Of a stretch of DNA of 64,000 bases, positions 9,376 to 18,273 are shown piece by piece. How positions within the stretch are numbered: position 1 is the stretch's first letter; each line of letters begins with the position of its first letter. Below the pieces are notes generated by a model. It ran no database searches and was not told the origin of the DNA. It worked only from the letters and a program-made list of their open reading frames with translations. A program made the position numbers and the translations under genes. The DNA is taken from the NCBI RefSeq assembly GCF_000612805.1, contig NZ_HG964408.1:1-64000 (forward strand). Direction: 5' to 3'. The stretch comes from Bacillus ndiopicus. Its GTDB lineage: Bacteria > Bacillota > Bacilli > Bacillales_A > Planococcaceae.

Positions 9376-9410
9376 CACCTCCATTTGTTAAATATGGAGG
9401 TGTATTTTTA
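9376..9410 (+). terminator. Terminator after rsiX
   Basis: CACCTCCAT (9376-9384) pairs with ATGGAGGTG (9394-9402), followed by TATTTTTA. Confidence 0.85.
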
Positions 9411-9451
9411 TGAACTGTAACTTTGATGGGCGAACTAGTTATTTAGATTTA

Positions 9452-9764
9452 TCTTGATTCAGTAGAAAACGACCACCTCTACAGGTGGTGAGATGAATGC
9501 TATACTTTGTTTTCTATGATTCAGTGGGTGTACAAACACTCACTGAAATAGAGAAACTCAGTCTAAGAGCGCCACGTCCTATGACAACGACTGAGTAACC
9601 AGCATTGTGTTGACCCAAACGCCCCGGCGGATGTCACAGATTTTTGAAGAGAGGCCTGCACGATGCAGGTCAGTTAACCGTTGTCACAGGACGTAACGGT
9701 TTTAGGTTAACTTCCACTCAGCTCGAGAAAAATCTGGGCTAGAGTTAGCCTTGGCGTAATTGAT
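9452..9764 (+). repeat. Dispersed hairpin element, fullest copy
   Basis: It starts TCTTGATTCAG and ends GGCGTAATTGAT. Hairpins in order: ACCACCT/AGGTGGT (9472-9489); CAGTGGGTGT/ACACTCACTG (about 9522-9545); ACTCAGTC/GACTGAGT enclosing CGTCCTATGACAACG, which can instead pair with the later CGTTGTCACAGGACG; CCTGCA/TGCAGG; and an outer CAGATTTTT/AAAAATCTG pair. No open reading frame of note. Related copies: 195, 28782, 30475, 57380, 57650, and remnants at 39265, 42808 and 50694. It fills the gap between rsiX and the FMN riboswitch. Confidence 0.8.
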
Positions 9765-9847
9765 AAAAGAGAATTCCAAGCAAAAGAGTTTACTTTTAAA
9801 AAATTTCTTTTATAATAGGGGGTGTAACAATAAATTTAATATTGATT

Positions 9848-10016
9848 CATCTTCGGGGCAGGGTGTAATTCCCGACCGGCGGTAATTGAAATTGCAATCT
9901 CCGACCATTCACTTGGAGGACATTGCTTACGTATTTCATAAGCCCGCGAGCCCGCTTTGGCGGTGCAGGATTTGGTGTGATTCCAAAGCCGACAGTATAG
10001 TCTGGATGGGAGAAGG
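9848..10016 (+). ncRNA. FMN riboswitch aptamer (RFN element)
   Basis: Conserved RFN blocks appear in order: ATCTTCGGGGCAGGGTG, AATTCCCGACCGGCGGT, AGCCCGCGAGC with the following CGGTGCAGGATTTGGTG, GATTCCAAAGCCGACAGT, and a closing GGATGGGAGAAGG. The aptamer binds FMN. Together with the terminator at 10184-10216 it should stop transcription of ribU when flavin is plentiful. Confidence 0.95.
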
Positions 10017-10183
10017 TGAAGGCGCAGTCGTCATTTCGCGGAAATGTCATATTTTGCTGTGCATAAGTCTAATAATATAGGCTTATTTTAGCGCGGCAAT
10101 TTACGATAAAATAGCTTTGGTAGCGTGCTTTTTAAGTATGCTCAAAGTTAGGAATATGACTTTCTTTAAGTGTGCTTATTTCT

Positions 10184-10216
10184 CCCTTATACAATATATT
10201 GTATAAGGGTTTTTTC
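10184..10216 (+). terminator. FMN riboswitch expression-platform terminator
   Basis: CCCTTATACAAT (10184-10195) pairs exactly with ATTGTATAAGGG (10198-10209), followed by six T. It lies between the FMN aptamer and ribU, so it is the likely ligand-controlled terminator. Confidence 0.85.
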
Positions 10217-10280
10217 GTGAATGGCATAGGACTGTCCTTTCTTCTTGCAAGAGTGAATCAGCAAAGAGGAGAGATTTTTT

Positions 10281-10865
10281 ATGCGTAAGCAAAACTTGAA
10301 GTTACGTTCAACCGTAACAATCGCAATGTTAAGTAGCATCTCATTTTTATTAATGATGCTCGATTTCCCACTACCGTGGTTCCCAGTATTCCTAAAAATT
10401 GATTTTAGTGATGTACCAGCGTTGATTGCAGCGATTACAATGGGACCAGTTGCTGGTATTGTAGTAGAATTGATTAAAAATATTTTAGACTGGTTATTCA
10501 AAGGAGCTCCAACAGGTATTCCAGTAGGACATATGGCAAACTTTGTAACAGGTATTTTATTCATTTTACCAACTTATTATTTTTATAAAAAATTCAAGAC
10601 GATTCCTGGTTTAGCAGTTGGGTTGGCAGTTGGAACGTTTGTGATGTCTGTTGGTATGAGCATACTGAACTATTTTGTATTCCTACCAATGTATACTTAT
10701 TTCTTAGGCTGGGGCTCATTCGATATGTATGAAACGATTGTATTAGGTATTTTACCGTTTAATATAATTAAAGGGGCCATTATATTAACTGTTGCGATTC
10801 TGTTATTCCGCACGATGAAAACATGGATTGACAAGCAACAGTCAACTTATTTATCATTAAAATAA
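10281..10865 (+). CDS. ribU: Riboflavin transporter, ECF S-component RibU
   Basis: 194 aa, about six hydrophobic segments. The composition and the motif series around FPLPWFPVFLKIDFSDVPA and GPVAGIVVELIKN are typical of RibU (YpaA). It binds riboflavin and is driven by the shared ECF energy-coupling module, which is not encoded here. The FMN riboswitch upstream supports the substrate. ATG with AGAGGAGAG upstream. It is transcribed alone and ends at the terminator 10869-10902. Confidence 0.93.
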   Translation: MRKQNLKLRSTVTIAMLSSISFLLMMLDFPLPWFPVFLKIDFSDVPALIAAITMGPVAGIVVELIKNILDWLFKGAPTGIPVGHMANFVTGILFILPTYYFYKKFKTIPGLAVGLAVGTFVMSVGMSILNYFVFLPMYTYFLGWGSFDMYETIVLGILPFNIIKGAIILTVAILLFRTMKTWIDKQQSTYLSLK

Positions 10866-10868
10866 TCT

Positions 10869-10902
10869 AAAGCCGAGCTGCTCTATAAGCTCGGCTTTTT
10901 TA
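10869..10902 (+). terminator. Terminator after ribU
   Basis: AAGCCGAGC pairs with GCTCGGCTT, followed by a T run. Confidence 0.9.
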
Positions 10903-10917
10903 TAGGAGTGAACTAAA

Positions 10918-11367
10918 ATGATTCGAATACTCGAAGCAAATGAACGACTACCAATGGATTTGCTTTTATTAGCAGACCCATCTGAAGAAATTGTAACTGA
11001 TTATGTAAAGCGTGGGTCTTGCTATGTAGCTGAGCGCGATGGACAAATAGTTGGTGTTTATGTACTATTACCAACAAGACCCCATACAGTAGAGCTTGTC
11101 AATGTAACAGTGGACGAACAGTGGCAAGGACAGGGAATAGGTAAGCAGCTTGTACTGCATGCGATTGCAAGCGCGAAACTAGCACATTATAAAACAATCC
11201 AGCTAGGTACAGGTAATTCGAGCATTGACCAGCTTGCGCTTTATCAAAAATGCGGCTTCCGTATTGTTGGCGTAGACCGTGATTTCTTTATCCAACATTA
11301 TGATGAGCCGATTTTTGAAAACGGCATTCAATGTGTGGATATGATTCGTTTAGAAATTATCTTGTAG
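10918..11367 (+). CDS. GNAT family N-acetyltransferase
   Basis: 149 aa, a single GNAT fold. The acetyl-CoA pyrophosphate-binding motif QGQGIG lies at residues 70-75 (within VTVDEQWQGQGIGKQLV), and the late strand motif YQKCGFRIVGVDRDFF is typical. The acceptor cannot be told from sequence. ATG with TAGGAGTG upstream. It stands alone between the ribU terminator and a bidirectional terminator shared with the convergent SgrR-like gene. Confidence 0.85.
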   Translation: MIRILEANERLPMDLLLLADPSEEIVTDYVKRGSCYVAERDGQIVGVYVLLPTRPHTVELVNVTVDEQWQGQGIGKQLVLHAIASAKLAHYKTIQLGTGNSSIDQLALYQKCGFRIVGVDRDFFIQHYDEPIFENGIQCVDMIRLEIIL

Positions 11368-11377
11368 AGGATCTGGC

Positions 11378-11423
11378 AAAACGCCAAATGCAGCGCTGGA
11401 AGTCACTGCATTTGGCGTTTTAT
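11378..11423. terminator. Bidirectional terminator between convergent genes
   Basis: AAAACGCCAAATGCAG (11378-11393) pairs with CTGCATTTGGCGTTTT (about 11406-11421). T runs on both strands serve the GNAT gene (+) and the SgrR-like gene (-), whose stop codon lies inside it. Confidence 0.9.
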
Positions 11424-13084
11424 TCTATGCGGTAAATTTTTTTGTAGTTGATTTTACCATGTGTATTAAACTGGATATTGTAAAATGGGTCATTCTCCCT
11501 TATATAAAAGACATGCTGGCGATGTGTTAAAAACTTTAAAATGTAGTTATCGATTAAGTGCTCCTCTACCTCATACAATATTTGCATTGCCACTTCGTCA
11601 TCCTCACACATGGCAACTTGTTCTAGCAAATTCTGTACTTTATCGCTACCTAGAAATGCACAAATGGGTGAGCGATCGCTATTTAATCCATAGAGCCAAC
11701 CTAATAACTTATCTTCCCCGACAGCAATGCCACCAACAAAAATATCATATTGCTGAAGCCGATACTCGGTTGTTGCATGTATAGGCATTAAAGTCACTTC
11801 ATGTGGAATATGATGTGCTGTTAAAAATGCGCTTAAAATTTGTGCTTCGCGCAAATGGTTGGCATGTTGGCGAATTTGTTGGACACCAATACGTAAATAA
11901 GGAAAATCTAGTGGCGGCAGTGGGACAGTTGCTTGTTGCTTTCTATTATTGGTTGTTAAAAAACTGGTAGCTATAGTTTCGCCTTCTTCTGTTAAACAAA
12001 AGCTTGCCGTATCAATTGCCTCAAATAATGCACGTCGATACTTTATATCACGTAATGGGCCCCGCGTTGCATTGAATAAAATAAAGTCAGCACCTTGCTC
12101 TTGAAATATGATTTTTTGCTGTGCTATATGTGCATCGAACGGTATAGCACTAATCCCGAATTGATTGACGTTAGATGTAAAAATAATATCTACATCATCC
12201 AGCCATGGACGCTGTTGAAAGTATTTTGGAAAAACGGATAAGCGCATATGCTGCTCGTTCTTTTCAGCGATATAAAATGCACCGCAGCCAGGAGGGATGC
12301 CTTGTGCACCATCTGTAATCCATTTGGCAGGTACAATTGCTAAACGATAGCCACACAAAAGACGTGGTAATAGCATTGTAGGTTGAACAAGTTCTATTAT
12401 GAAGTGATATGAACTCGTTACTGTAAAGCGTGCTTCGGGTAATATTTTCTTTTCGCAAGCTCTTGATAATGAAGCAACGATATCCTCACTTGTTAGCTTT
12501 GTCCCGTCATGAAAATAAATATCTTTGCGCAATGTGAAAAGCCAGCGCTTTGCATCAACTGTTTGGAAGCCGTAGACTAAATTTGGCTTAACGCTTTCAC
12601 TTTCATTACAATAAATAAACAACGGTTCATGTATTTGATGATAAAAATGCATGTCATGTCGGGAAATCCCATTTAATGGATCTCCGTTTAACGTAATGTC
12701 GAAATAAGGATAGCGGAACACCTCTCGCTCGTCTTCATTTGAAAAGCCATAACGTTGCTGTAACCACCCCTCTACCTGTGGGTGCGCTAGTACATCATGC
12801 TGCTGTAAAAATTCATAAGCCTGTTGAAATTGTTGCTGCTGCCAATAATGATCGAATGCTAAATAAATGGCATCGAGCTTTGTTAATTGTAAAAGCAGTA
12901 AAGGTTTTTTACCACGACCTTGTGCAGTATGCCACTTTAGCCATCCGCATTCCTCATATTTTTTCACAAGCACCTTCGCATAGCGTGTGGAGCAATTCCA
13001 TATTTGTGCTAGCTCCGCAATCGATGTTGTGCGACTTTCTCCTACCTCGAAATGTTCATAAAGCTTTAATATGTATTGGTACAT
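11420..13084 (-). CDS. SgrR-like transcriptional regulator with solute-binding domain
   Basis: 554 aa. The N-terminal winged-helix region (about residues 1-110, with TTSIAELAQIWNCSTRYAKVLVKKYEECGWL) fits the SgrR N-terminal DNA-binding domain. From about 150 onward it resembles an oligopeptide-type solute-binding protein (SBP_bac_5) without a signal peptide, so it is cytoplasmic. SgrR-type proteins sense a small molecule through the C-terminal domain. It is divergent from an MFS exporter 93 bp away, its most likely target. The ligand is unknown. ATG with AGGAGG on the minus strand. Confidence 0.82.
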   Translation of the reverse strand: MYQYILKLYEHFEVGESRTTSIAELAQIWNCSTRYAKVLVKKYEECGWLKWHTAQGRGKKPLLLLQLTKLDAIYLAFDHYWQQQQFQQAYEFLQQHDVLAHPQVEGWLQQRYGFSNEDEREVFRYPYFDITLNGDPLNGISRHDMHFYHQIHEPLFIYCNESESVKPNLVYGFQTVDAKRWLFTLRKDIYFHDGTKLTSEDIVASLSRACEKKILPEARFTVTSSYHFIIELVQPTMLLPRLLCGYRLAIVPAKWITDGAQGIPPGCGAFYIAEKNEQHMRLSVFPKYFQQRPWLDDVDIIFTSNVNQFGISAIPFDAHIAQQKIIFQEQGADFILFNATRGPLRDIKYRRALFEAIDTASFCLTEEGETIATSFLTTNNRKQQATVPLPPLDFPYLRIGVQQIRQHANHLREAQILSAFLTAHHIPHEVTLMPIHATTEYRLQQYDIFVGGIAVGEDKLLGWLYGLNSDRSPICAFLGSDKVQNLLEQVAMCEDDEVAMQILYEVEEHLIDNYILKFLTHRQHVFYIRENDPFYNIQFNTHGKINYKKIYRIE

Positions 13085-13177
13085 AGCTCCTCCTGTAAAA
13101 AGGTGAACAATAAAAATAAAGTGCTCACTTTTTGTTCCTCTATTTTCATTTTACACTAAATTGCAGGAGGTGCTTAC

Positions 13178-14368
13178 GTGAATTTATATCGTAATCGTAA
13201 TTTTTTATTATTGTACATAGGAACAATTGCATCAACTATTGGCTACCAGCTATATAATTTTATTTTGCCGCTTTTTATTTATGATTTAACGAAGTCAGCA
13301 CTGGCAATGAGCACGATGCGTATCGTTGATTTTCTACCAAATGTCTTGCTCGGTATGCTAGCAGGGGTACTTGTCGATCGTATGAATCGCAATGTGATGT
13401 TGAAATATACGGGCTTTATAAAGGCACTGCTCGCTACGATTTTAACAATTACTATTTTGCTAGACGCTGTACAGCTTTGGCATATGTATATTTTAGGGTT
13501 TTTAATGGCAACTGTCAGCTATACGTTTGGCAACGCGCAGCATGCTATTGTGCCACAGCTATTTGAGAAGTCGCTAATGACTGAAATTCAAGCGAAATTT
13601 TCGTTTATTAATACGCTTTTTTCAATTTTGGGTCCGTCGCTTGCAGGGATGTTGCTTGTTTTTATTGCGTATGATTACTTATTTATCATTTATGCATTGT
13701 CGTTAGTTATTATTTGGCTCAGTGTTTTCTTTTTAGATGAAACAACAACACCAGAGAGACCGAGTAAGCAATCTATGTTAGCAGATATGAAAGAAGGTTT
13801 TGTGGAGTTATTAGGGAATAAAACATTGTTTTATCCGACGATTGCCATTTTATTTGCGAATTTAGCAACAAGCTTTATTATTGGGGTACAAGTTTTTTAT
13901 ATAGTTGATGTATTACAGGAAACAAAGGAGCAGCTTGGCTTTATGTATTCAATTGCTGCTATAGGTGGTCTAATAGGTGCGAAATTACTTCAGCCACTGC
14001 GTAAAAAATGGGCGCGTGGCAAAATATTCACAACGATTTTTTTAATCGATAGCGGCGTATTATTGTTATTCTTTTTTGCGACAACATGGTGGCAGCTTGG
14101 TATATTATTAGCATTTCGTACATGTACATCAGTTATTATCAACATTATCTATTTAGCAGTCCGTCAAGAATCTACGCCAAATCATCTGCTAGGACGTGTA
14201 GCAGGTACATCGTCCATGTTTATGAAGCTTGCACTACCTGCGGGCTTATTCATTGGTGGGCTATGGGCAGAGATGCTACCAATTCCGTATATATTCCTAT
14301 TATCAGCATGTATTGTGCTTGCGATTTATGTCGTGCTGACTAAGCGTCAATTTAGTATGGTGGAATAA
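13178..14368 (+). CDS. MFS transporter (MFS_3-like exporter)
   Basis: 396 aa, about twelve membrane segments. The loop 2-3 signature reads GMLAGVLVDRMNRN, typical of the enterobactin-exporter/drug-pump branch of the major facilitator superfamily. GTG start with a GGAGG ribosome site at 13165-13169. It is divergent from the SgrR-like regulator, which probably controls it. Substrate unknown. A weak terminator lies at 14417-14458. Confidence 0.85.
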   Translation: MNLYRNRNFLLLYIGTIASTIGYQLYNFILPLFIYDLTKSALAMSTMRIVDFLPNVLLGMLAGVLVDRMNRNVMLKYTGFIKALLATILTITILLDAVQLWHMYILGFLMATVSYTFGNAQHAIVPQLFEKSLMTEIQAKFSFINTLFSILGPSLAGMLLVFIAYDYLFIIYALSLVIIWLSVFFLDETTTPERPSKQSMLADMKEGFVELLGNKTLFYPTIAILFANLATSFIIGVQVFYIVDVLQETKEQLGFMYSIAAIGGLIGAKLLQPLRKKWARGKIFTTIFLIDSGVLLLFFFATTWWQLGILLAFRTCTSVIINIIYLAVRQESTPNHLLGRVAGTSSMFMKLALPAGLFIGGLWAEMLPIPYIFLLSACIVLAIYVVLTKRQFSMVE

Positions 14369-14416
14369 TTCAAAATGGAATTTTATGTATTAAATGTTTT
14401 TTAAAGTAGATGTTAA

Positions 14417-14458
14417 AAAGGGTATGTCTGCAAAAAATTTTTTGGAGCATGCCCTTTT
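14417..14458 (+). terminator. Probable terminator after MFS gene
   Basis: AAAGGGTATG can pair (with GU pairs) with CATGCCCTTT, followed by TCC then AT-rich sequence. Weaker than the other terminators. Confidence 0.5.
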
Positions 14459-14481
14459 CCTATATATACCACTTGTAAAAT

Positions 14482-14516
14482 CGAACAAATGTTCATAAAA
14501 TAAGAACAAACGTTCC
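14482..14516 (+). promoter_or_regulatory. Two LexA (SOS) boxes upstream of uvrX
   Basis: CGAACAAATGTTCA (14482-14495) and AGAACAAACGTTCC (14503-14516) both fit the Gram-positive LexA/DinR operator pattern GAAC-N4-GTTC, 21 bp apart centre to centre. They lie immediately upstream of the UvrX ribosome site, implying DNA-damage induction. LexA itself is not in the window. Confidence 0.88.
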
Positions 14517-14533
14517 TTGGAGGAGTGGTTAAT

Positions 14534-15790
14534 TTGTATGATAATTGTCCAGACCGCGCTATATTCTGTATTGATATGAAGTGTTTTTATGCAAGTATCG
14601 TAGCGATGTTACACGGGCTAGATGTTTTAAAAACGCCAGTTGCAGTAGTAGCAAATTTTGACCAACCAGGTAGCGTAGTACTTGCTGCATCTCCCTTAAT
14701 GAAAGAAAAATTTAGTATCAAAACGGGTAGTCGTCGTTATGAAATACCTAAACATCCTGACATTAGATTGTTTGAACCTAAAATGAGTTTCTTTATTCAA
14801 ATGTCAATGACGATTACAAAATTGATCTCTAATTACGTCCCAGTTGATGCTATACATGTCTATAGTATAGACGAAAGTTTTGTTGATTTAACCGGTACTG
14901 AAAAGCTTTGGGGTTCACCTGAAGAAACGGCTAAGGAAATTCAAAGGGCTATTCTTGACCAATTTAATATACCTAGTGCAGTAGGTATGGGACCAAATAT
15001 GTTAATAGCCAAATTAGCTTTAGATCTTGAAGCAAAGAAAACAGGTTTTGCTAAATGGACGTATGAAGATATTCCAAAGAAATTATGGCCAGTTCGACCA
15101 CTTTCTGAAATGTGGGGAATCGGTAAACAGATGGAAGCAAACCTAAATGCTATGGGGATACAAACAATCGGTGGTTTGGCTAATACAGATTTAAAGGAAT
15201 TAGAAAAGCACTTTGGTATAATGGGCAATCAACTCTACTACCATGCATGGGGAATCGATTTATCCACATTAGGGGAACCATTAATAACAAACGGAACTTT
15301 AAGTTTTGGGAAGGGCCAAATGCTGATGAGGGATTATCATACACGCAAGGAAATCTCTGTAGTGCTTCTTGAAATGTGTGAGGATGTAATGAAGCGAATG
15401 CGGGATGCTGGTTATGTTGGTCGTACAATTAGTGTGGGTCTTTCTTATAGTCGAAATGCTATGACCAAAGGATTCTATCGTTCTAAAACGATTGCAGTAC
15501 CAACAAGCGAAACACTTGTGATGTATAAAACTTGTATTGAATTACTGGATAAACATTTTGCAGATGAACCAGCTCGCCAGTTGTCTGTCCGAATATCCAA
15601 CCTGGAAAGAGAGCATAGTATCCAATTAGATTTATTCGATGATCGTAAGCTACAGCGTCAAATGATCGGTCCCACAATGGATGCAATACGCAACAGGTTT
15701 GGAGCTACCTCAATATTAAGAGCGGCTTCTTTCACAAAAGCTGGTACAGCTATTAATCGAGATCGCTTAGTTGGCGGTCATTTGGCATAG
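14534..15790 (+). CDS. uvrX: Y-family DNA polymerase, UvrX/YqjW-like
   Basis: 418 aa from a TTG at 14534. GGAGGA (14518-14523) is correctly spaced for it, while the in-frame GTG at 14525 is too close. Catalytic carboxylates D14 (FCIDMKCFYAS) and D113/E114 (YSIDESFVDL) are present, followed by a helix-hairpin-helix thumb (MWGIGKQMEANLNAMGIQTIGGL in part) and a little-finger domain. Translesion synthesis past damaged bases is the family role. Twin LexA boxes precede it and a yolD gene follows, the arrangement of uvrX-yolD in prophage SP-beta. Confidence 0.9.
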   Translation: MYDNCPDRAIFCIDMKCFYASIVAMLHGLDVLKTPVAVVANFDQPGSVVLAASPLMKEKFSIKTGSRRYEIPKHPDIRLFEPKMSFFIQMSMTITKLISNYVPVDAIHVYSIDESFVDLTGTEKLWGSPEETAKEIQRAILDQFNIPSAVGMGPNMLIAKLALDLEAKKTGFAKWTYEDIPKKLWPVRPLSEMWGIGKQMEANLNAMGIQTIGGLANTDLKELEKHFGIMGNQLYYHAWGIDLSTLGEPLITNGTLSFGKGQMLMRDYHTRKEISVVLLEMCEDVMKRMRDAGYVGRTISVGLSYSRNAMTKGFYRSKTIAVPTSETLVMYKTCIELLDKHFADEPARQLSVRISNLEREHSIQLDLFDDRKLQRQMIGPTMDAIRNRFGATSILRAASFTKAGTAINRDRLVGGHLA

Positions 15791-15803
15791 GAGTGATTTA
15801 TTA

Positions 15804-16139
15804 ATGATACAGGACAGAGGTAATATTAAATGGGCATCGATGATGTTGCCGGAGCATTTAGAGCTTCTTAGAGAGTATAAACAACAAGAGCGTACAGAAC
15901 AGCCAAAAGAATTGACTGAGTGGGAACTGGAAGAACTACAAAAAACAATTAATCAAGCTTTTAATCAGCAATTGGACATAAAATTAGAAGTGTGGAAGGA
16001 CTATAAAATTACACAATGGACTGGAATAATTAAAGCGATTACTACTAATGAACTTATACTTGAAACACTACTTAAAACGAAAAGTATTCCAATCCAAAGT
16101 ATTCAATCAGCCCAATTGGATGCTGATTATTATGATTAA
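15804..16139 (+). CDS. yolD: YolD-like protein
   Basis: 111 aa from the ATG at 15804, with GGAGTG at 15790-15795. It has the YolD-family opening RGNIKWASMMLPEHLELLREY and a C-terminal beta-rich half. YolD-like proteins are regularly encoded next to UvrX-type Y-family polymerases and resemble the small partner of UmuD/C-like systems, but their biochemical role is not settled. It lies 13 bp after uvrX and overlaps the next gene by 8 bp, so this is one SOS-controlled operon. Confidence 0.85.
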   Translation: MIQDRGNIKWASMMLPEHLELLREYKQQERTEQPKELTEWELEELQKTINQAFNQQLDIKLEVWKDYKITQWTGIIKAITTNELILETLLKTKSIPIQSIQSAQLDADYYD

Positions 16140-16482
16140 AGCTGACGAAAGACAGTTACTTCATAAGTATCTTTTGTTAGAGCTAGCAGTTAAATCATTG
16201 CAGGTTGACTATGGTAAATTAGAGCAGTTTAAAATGAAAACGGTATTTCTCCCAATAATGGATTCATTGCTAAAGGATCTAAGACAAGAATATTTTAACC
16301 TCAAACGAGAACTTGCACAAAAACGTATACGAGTAGTAGGCTGGCAACCAGTAGATGAATATTTTAGTGACGTGCAAGTTGCCACTGCAGGTAATGATGT
16401 AGTACTTCGTTATGCAAATCAAGCTCTTAAATCACAAGTGGAAAAGTTGTTGAATAATCATATACGTGTAGCTTTAGAGTAA
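16132..16482 (+). CDS. Unknown small protein, first of a tandem pair
   Basis: 116 aa; not recognised. The ATG at 16132 overlaps the yolD stop by 8 bp, the best evidence that it is translated with the SOS operon. It is mostly helical and charged. Landmarks: LELAVKSLQVDYGKL near residue 18, LRQEYFNLKREL near 50, a DEYFSDVQVATAG segment near 80 and RYANQAL near 97. The same landmarks recur in the next gene, so the two are paralogues from a tandem duplication. No signal peptide, membrane segment or metal motif. Confidence 0.65.
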   Translation: MIKADERQLLHKYLLLELAVKSLQVDYGKLEQFKMKTVFLPIMDSLLKDLRQEYFNLKRELAQKRIRVVGWQPVDEYFSDVQVATAGNDVVLRYANQALKSQVEKLLNNHIRVALE

Positions 16483-16505
16483 AGATTGTTCTAGCTATTC
16501 ATGTA

Positions 16506-16829
16506 TTGGAACTAGCCATTCGCACATTACAATCGGATTATTCGCAGTTGCGTGCATTAAAAATGCATAAGCTTTACGCGCATATGATTGAGCAATTCTT
16601 AAAAAATTTGCGTCTAGAGTATGAGACGCGCAAGCAACTATTGGTGAAAAAGAATATTCGCTTTGTGCAGCTAGTAAAAATAGATGAATATTTCTGTGAT
16701 GCTTTATTAGCGACAGCAGGTGAGGATTTAGCAATGCGTTATGCAAATCAGGCATTAAAAAGAGAGGTAGAACAGTTGCTTATAAAAGAGCTAAAAAACA
16801 AAAGCCTTTTTTCTAAAAAAGATTTATAA
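16506..16829 (+). CDS. Unknown small protein, second of a tandem pair (possibly 5'-truncated)
   Basis: 107 aa from a TTG at 16506. It is a clear paralogue of the preceding gene: LELAIRTLQSDYSQL, LRLEYETRKQLL, DEYFCDALLATAG and RYANQALKREVEQLL align position by position. The first gene's leading 17 or so residues are missing, and I see no ribosome site before the TTG, so it may be a 5'-eroded duplicate. Against that, the frame is intact to the end. It lies 23 bp after its partner and extends into the gap before the MFS gene. Confidence 0.5.
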   Translation: MELAIRTLQSDYSQLRALKMHKLYAHMIEQFLKNLRLEYETRKQLLVKKNIRFVQLVKIDEYFCDALLATAGEDLAMRYANQALKREVEQLLIKELKNKSLFSKKDL

Positions 16830-16906
16830 TGAAAGTATTCATTTTGAAAATCGAAATATTAAGGGGCGAGTTAAGCCCTTTTTGTTTTGTAAAGAAGGTG
16901 TATTTT

Positions 16907-18118
16907 ATGGAGAAAAATCCTACAGGAAAAAGGCGTATTATACTTGCATTTATTTTAAGCTCACTGGCAATGCTAGGGCCGTTCAATGTTGATATGTATT
17001 TGCCGAGCTTTCCCGAAATAAGTACCGATTTAGGTGTAAAGGCATCACTTGTGCAGCTTAGTTTAACCACTTTTTTATGTGGGCTAGCGCTAGGGCAATT
17101 TATTATAGGTCCAATTAGTGATAGTTTAGGTAGAAGAAAGCCGCTATTAATTTCTTTAGCATTGTTTTCAGTCTCCTCCTTTATTTGTGCATTAGCGCCG
17201 AATATTACAGTGCTTATTATCGGTCGCTTTTTACAGGGACTCACAGCGGCTGGAGGAATTGTTTTATCACGTGCGGTTGTAAGTGATGTTTTTACGGGAA
17301 GAGAGTTTACGAAATTTTTCGCGCTGTTGATGGTTATTAATGCTACAGCACCAATGATTGCACCAATGACAGGTGGCGCTGTTTTATTACTACCATTTGC
17401 AACGTGGCATACGATTTTTTATTTTTTAAGCGTGTTAGGCTTAGTCATTATGCTTGTTGTTGCAACGAAATTAAAGGAATCATTGCCTCTTGAGCGAAGA
17501 CAGCCTGTGTCTATCAGGCATTCACTCAAAACAATGGCAAGTCTTGCTCGTGATCGTTCCTATATCGGTTATGCGCTAATTGTTGGTATTATCCATGGAG
17601 GCAGCTTTGCTTATGTAGCAGGTACACCGTTTGTTTATCAAGGAATTTATGGCGTGTCACCACAAGTATTTAGTATTTTGTTTGGGATAAATGGGCTTGC
17701 GATTATAGCAGGGAGTTTTTCCGTAGGGCGCTTGAGCGATAAATTTCATGAACGCAATTTATTGAAAACGGGTGTATTAATGGCATTTAGCGCAAATACA
17801 TTGCTATTAATAATGGCTATTATTCAAGGGCCGTTAGCGCTCATTGTATTGTCATTATTTATTTATATGTCCTCGATTGGTATTATTTTGACAAGCGCAT
17901 CAACATTAGCTTTAAAGTCGCAAAGACATCGTGCAGGAAGTGCCAGTGCTTTAATTGGTATGTTGCCACTATTAGTAGGCTCTATTATGGCACCATTAGT
18001 AGGCTTGAACGAAAGCTCAGCAGTGCCGATGGGAGCAATTATGTTCACTACGTCATTAATAGGCTGTGTTATTTTCTTTACGCTGACGAAAAAAGCCGAG
18101 GCAATAACAGAAAGCTAA
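16907..18118 (+). CDS. Bcr/CflA-family multidrug efflux MFS transporter
   Basis: 403 aa from the ATG at 16907; AAGAAGGTG lies upstream. Twelve membrane segments are expected. The DHA1 signature GPISDSLGRRKPLL follows TM2, the first loop MLGPFNVDMYLPSFPEI is the usual Bcr/CflA opening, and the GRFLQGLTAAGGIVLSRAVVSD segment is motif C-like. The family exports drugs such as bicyclomycin or chloramphenicol; the substrate here is unknown. An in-frame ATG at 16829 overlaps the preceding gene and lacks a ribosome site. Confidence 0.88.
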   Translation: MEKNPTGKRRIILAFILSSLAMLGPFNVDMYLPSFPEISTDLGVKASLVQLSLTTFLCGLALGQFIIGPISDSLGRRKPLLISLALFSVSSFICALAPNITVLIIGRFLQGLTAAGGIVLSRAVVSDVFTGREFTKFFALLMVINATAPMIAPMTGGAVLLLPFATWHTIFYFLSVLGLVIMLVVATKLKESLPLERRQPVSIRHSLKTMASLARDRSYIGYALIVGIIHGGSFAYVAGTPFVYQGIYGVSPQVFSILFGINGLAIIAGSFSVGRLSDKFHERNLLKTGVLMAFSANTLLLIMAIIQGPLALIVLSLFIYMSSIGIILTSASTLALKSQRHRAGSASALIGMLPLLVGSIMAPLVGLNESSAVPMGAIMFTTSLIGCVIFFTLTKKAEAITES

Positions 18119-18218
18119 AAGAGCATATTGTGATGGTTTTAGATTGTTAGCTCAAAAAAATTTGAATAATAGGAATCGAAAGTAAACCATCAGTTGACTT
18201 ATTCCACTAAAATAAACG

Positions 18219-18253
18219 AACTCTCGCTAGGTAACTGAGCGAGAGTTTTTTAT
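18219..18253 (+). terminator. Terminator after Bcr/CflA gene
   Basis: AACTCTCGCT (18219-18228) pairs with AGCGAGAGTT (about 18238-18247), followed by a T run. It separates the pump from the XRE operon. Confidence 0.9.
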
Positions 18254-18273
18254 AATGAAGATAAGGGGGCGGG

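Noticed and set aside
9452..9764. Possible insertion sequence
   Set aside because: About 310 bp with no transposase frame; called a non-coding dispersed element instead.
9847..10080. Short frames on both strands in the ribU leader
   Set aside because: They lie within the FMN aptamer, whose conserved blocks explain the sequence.
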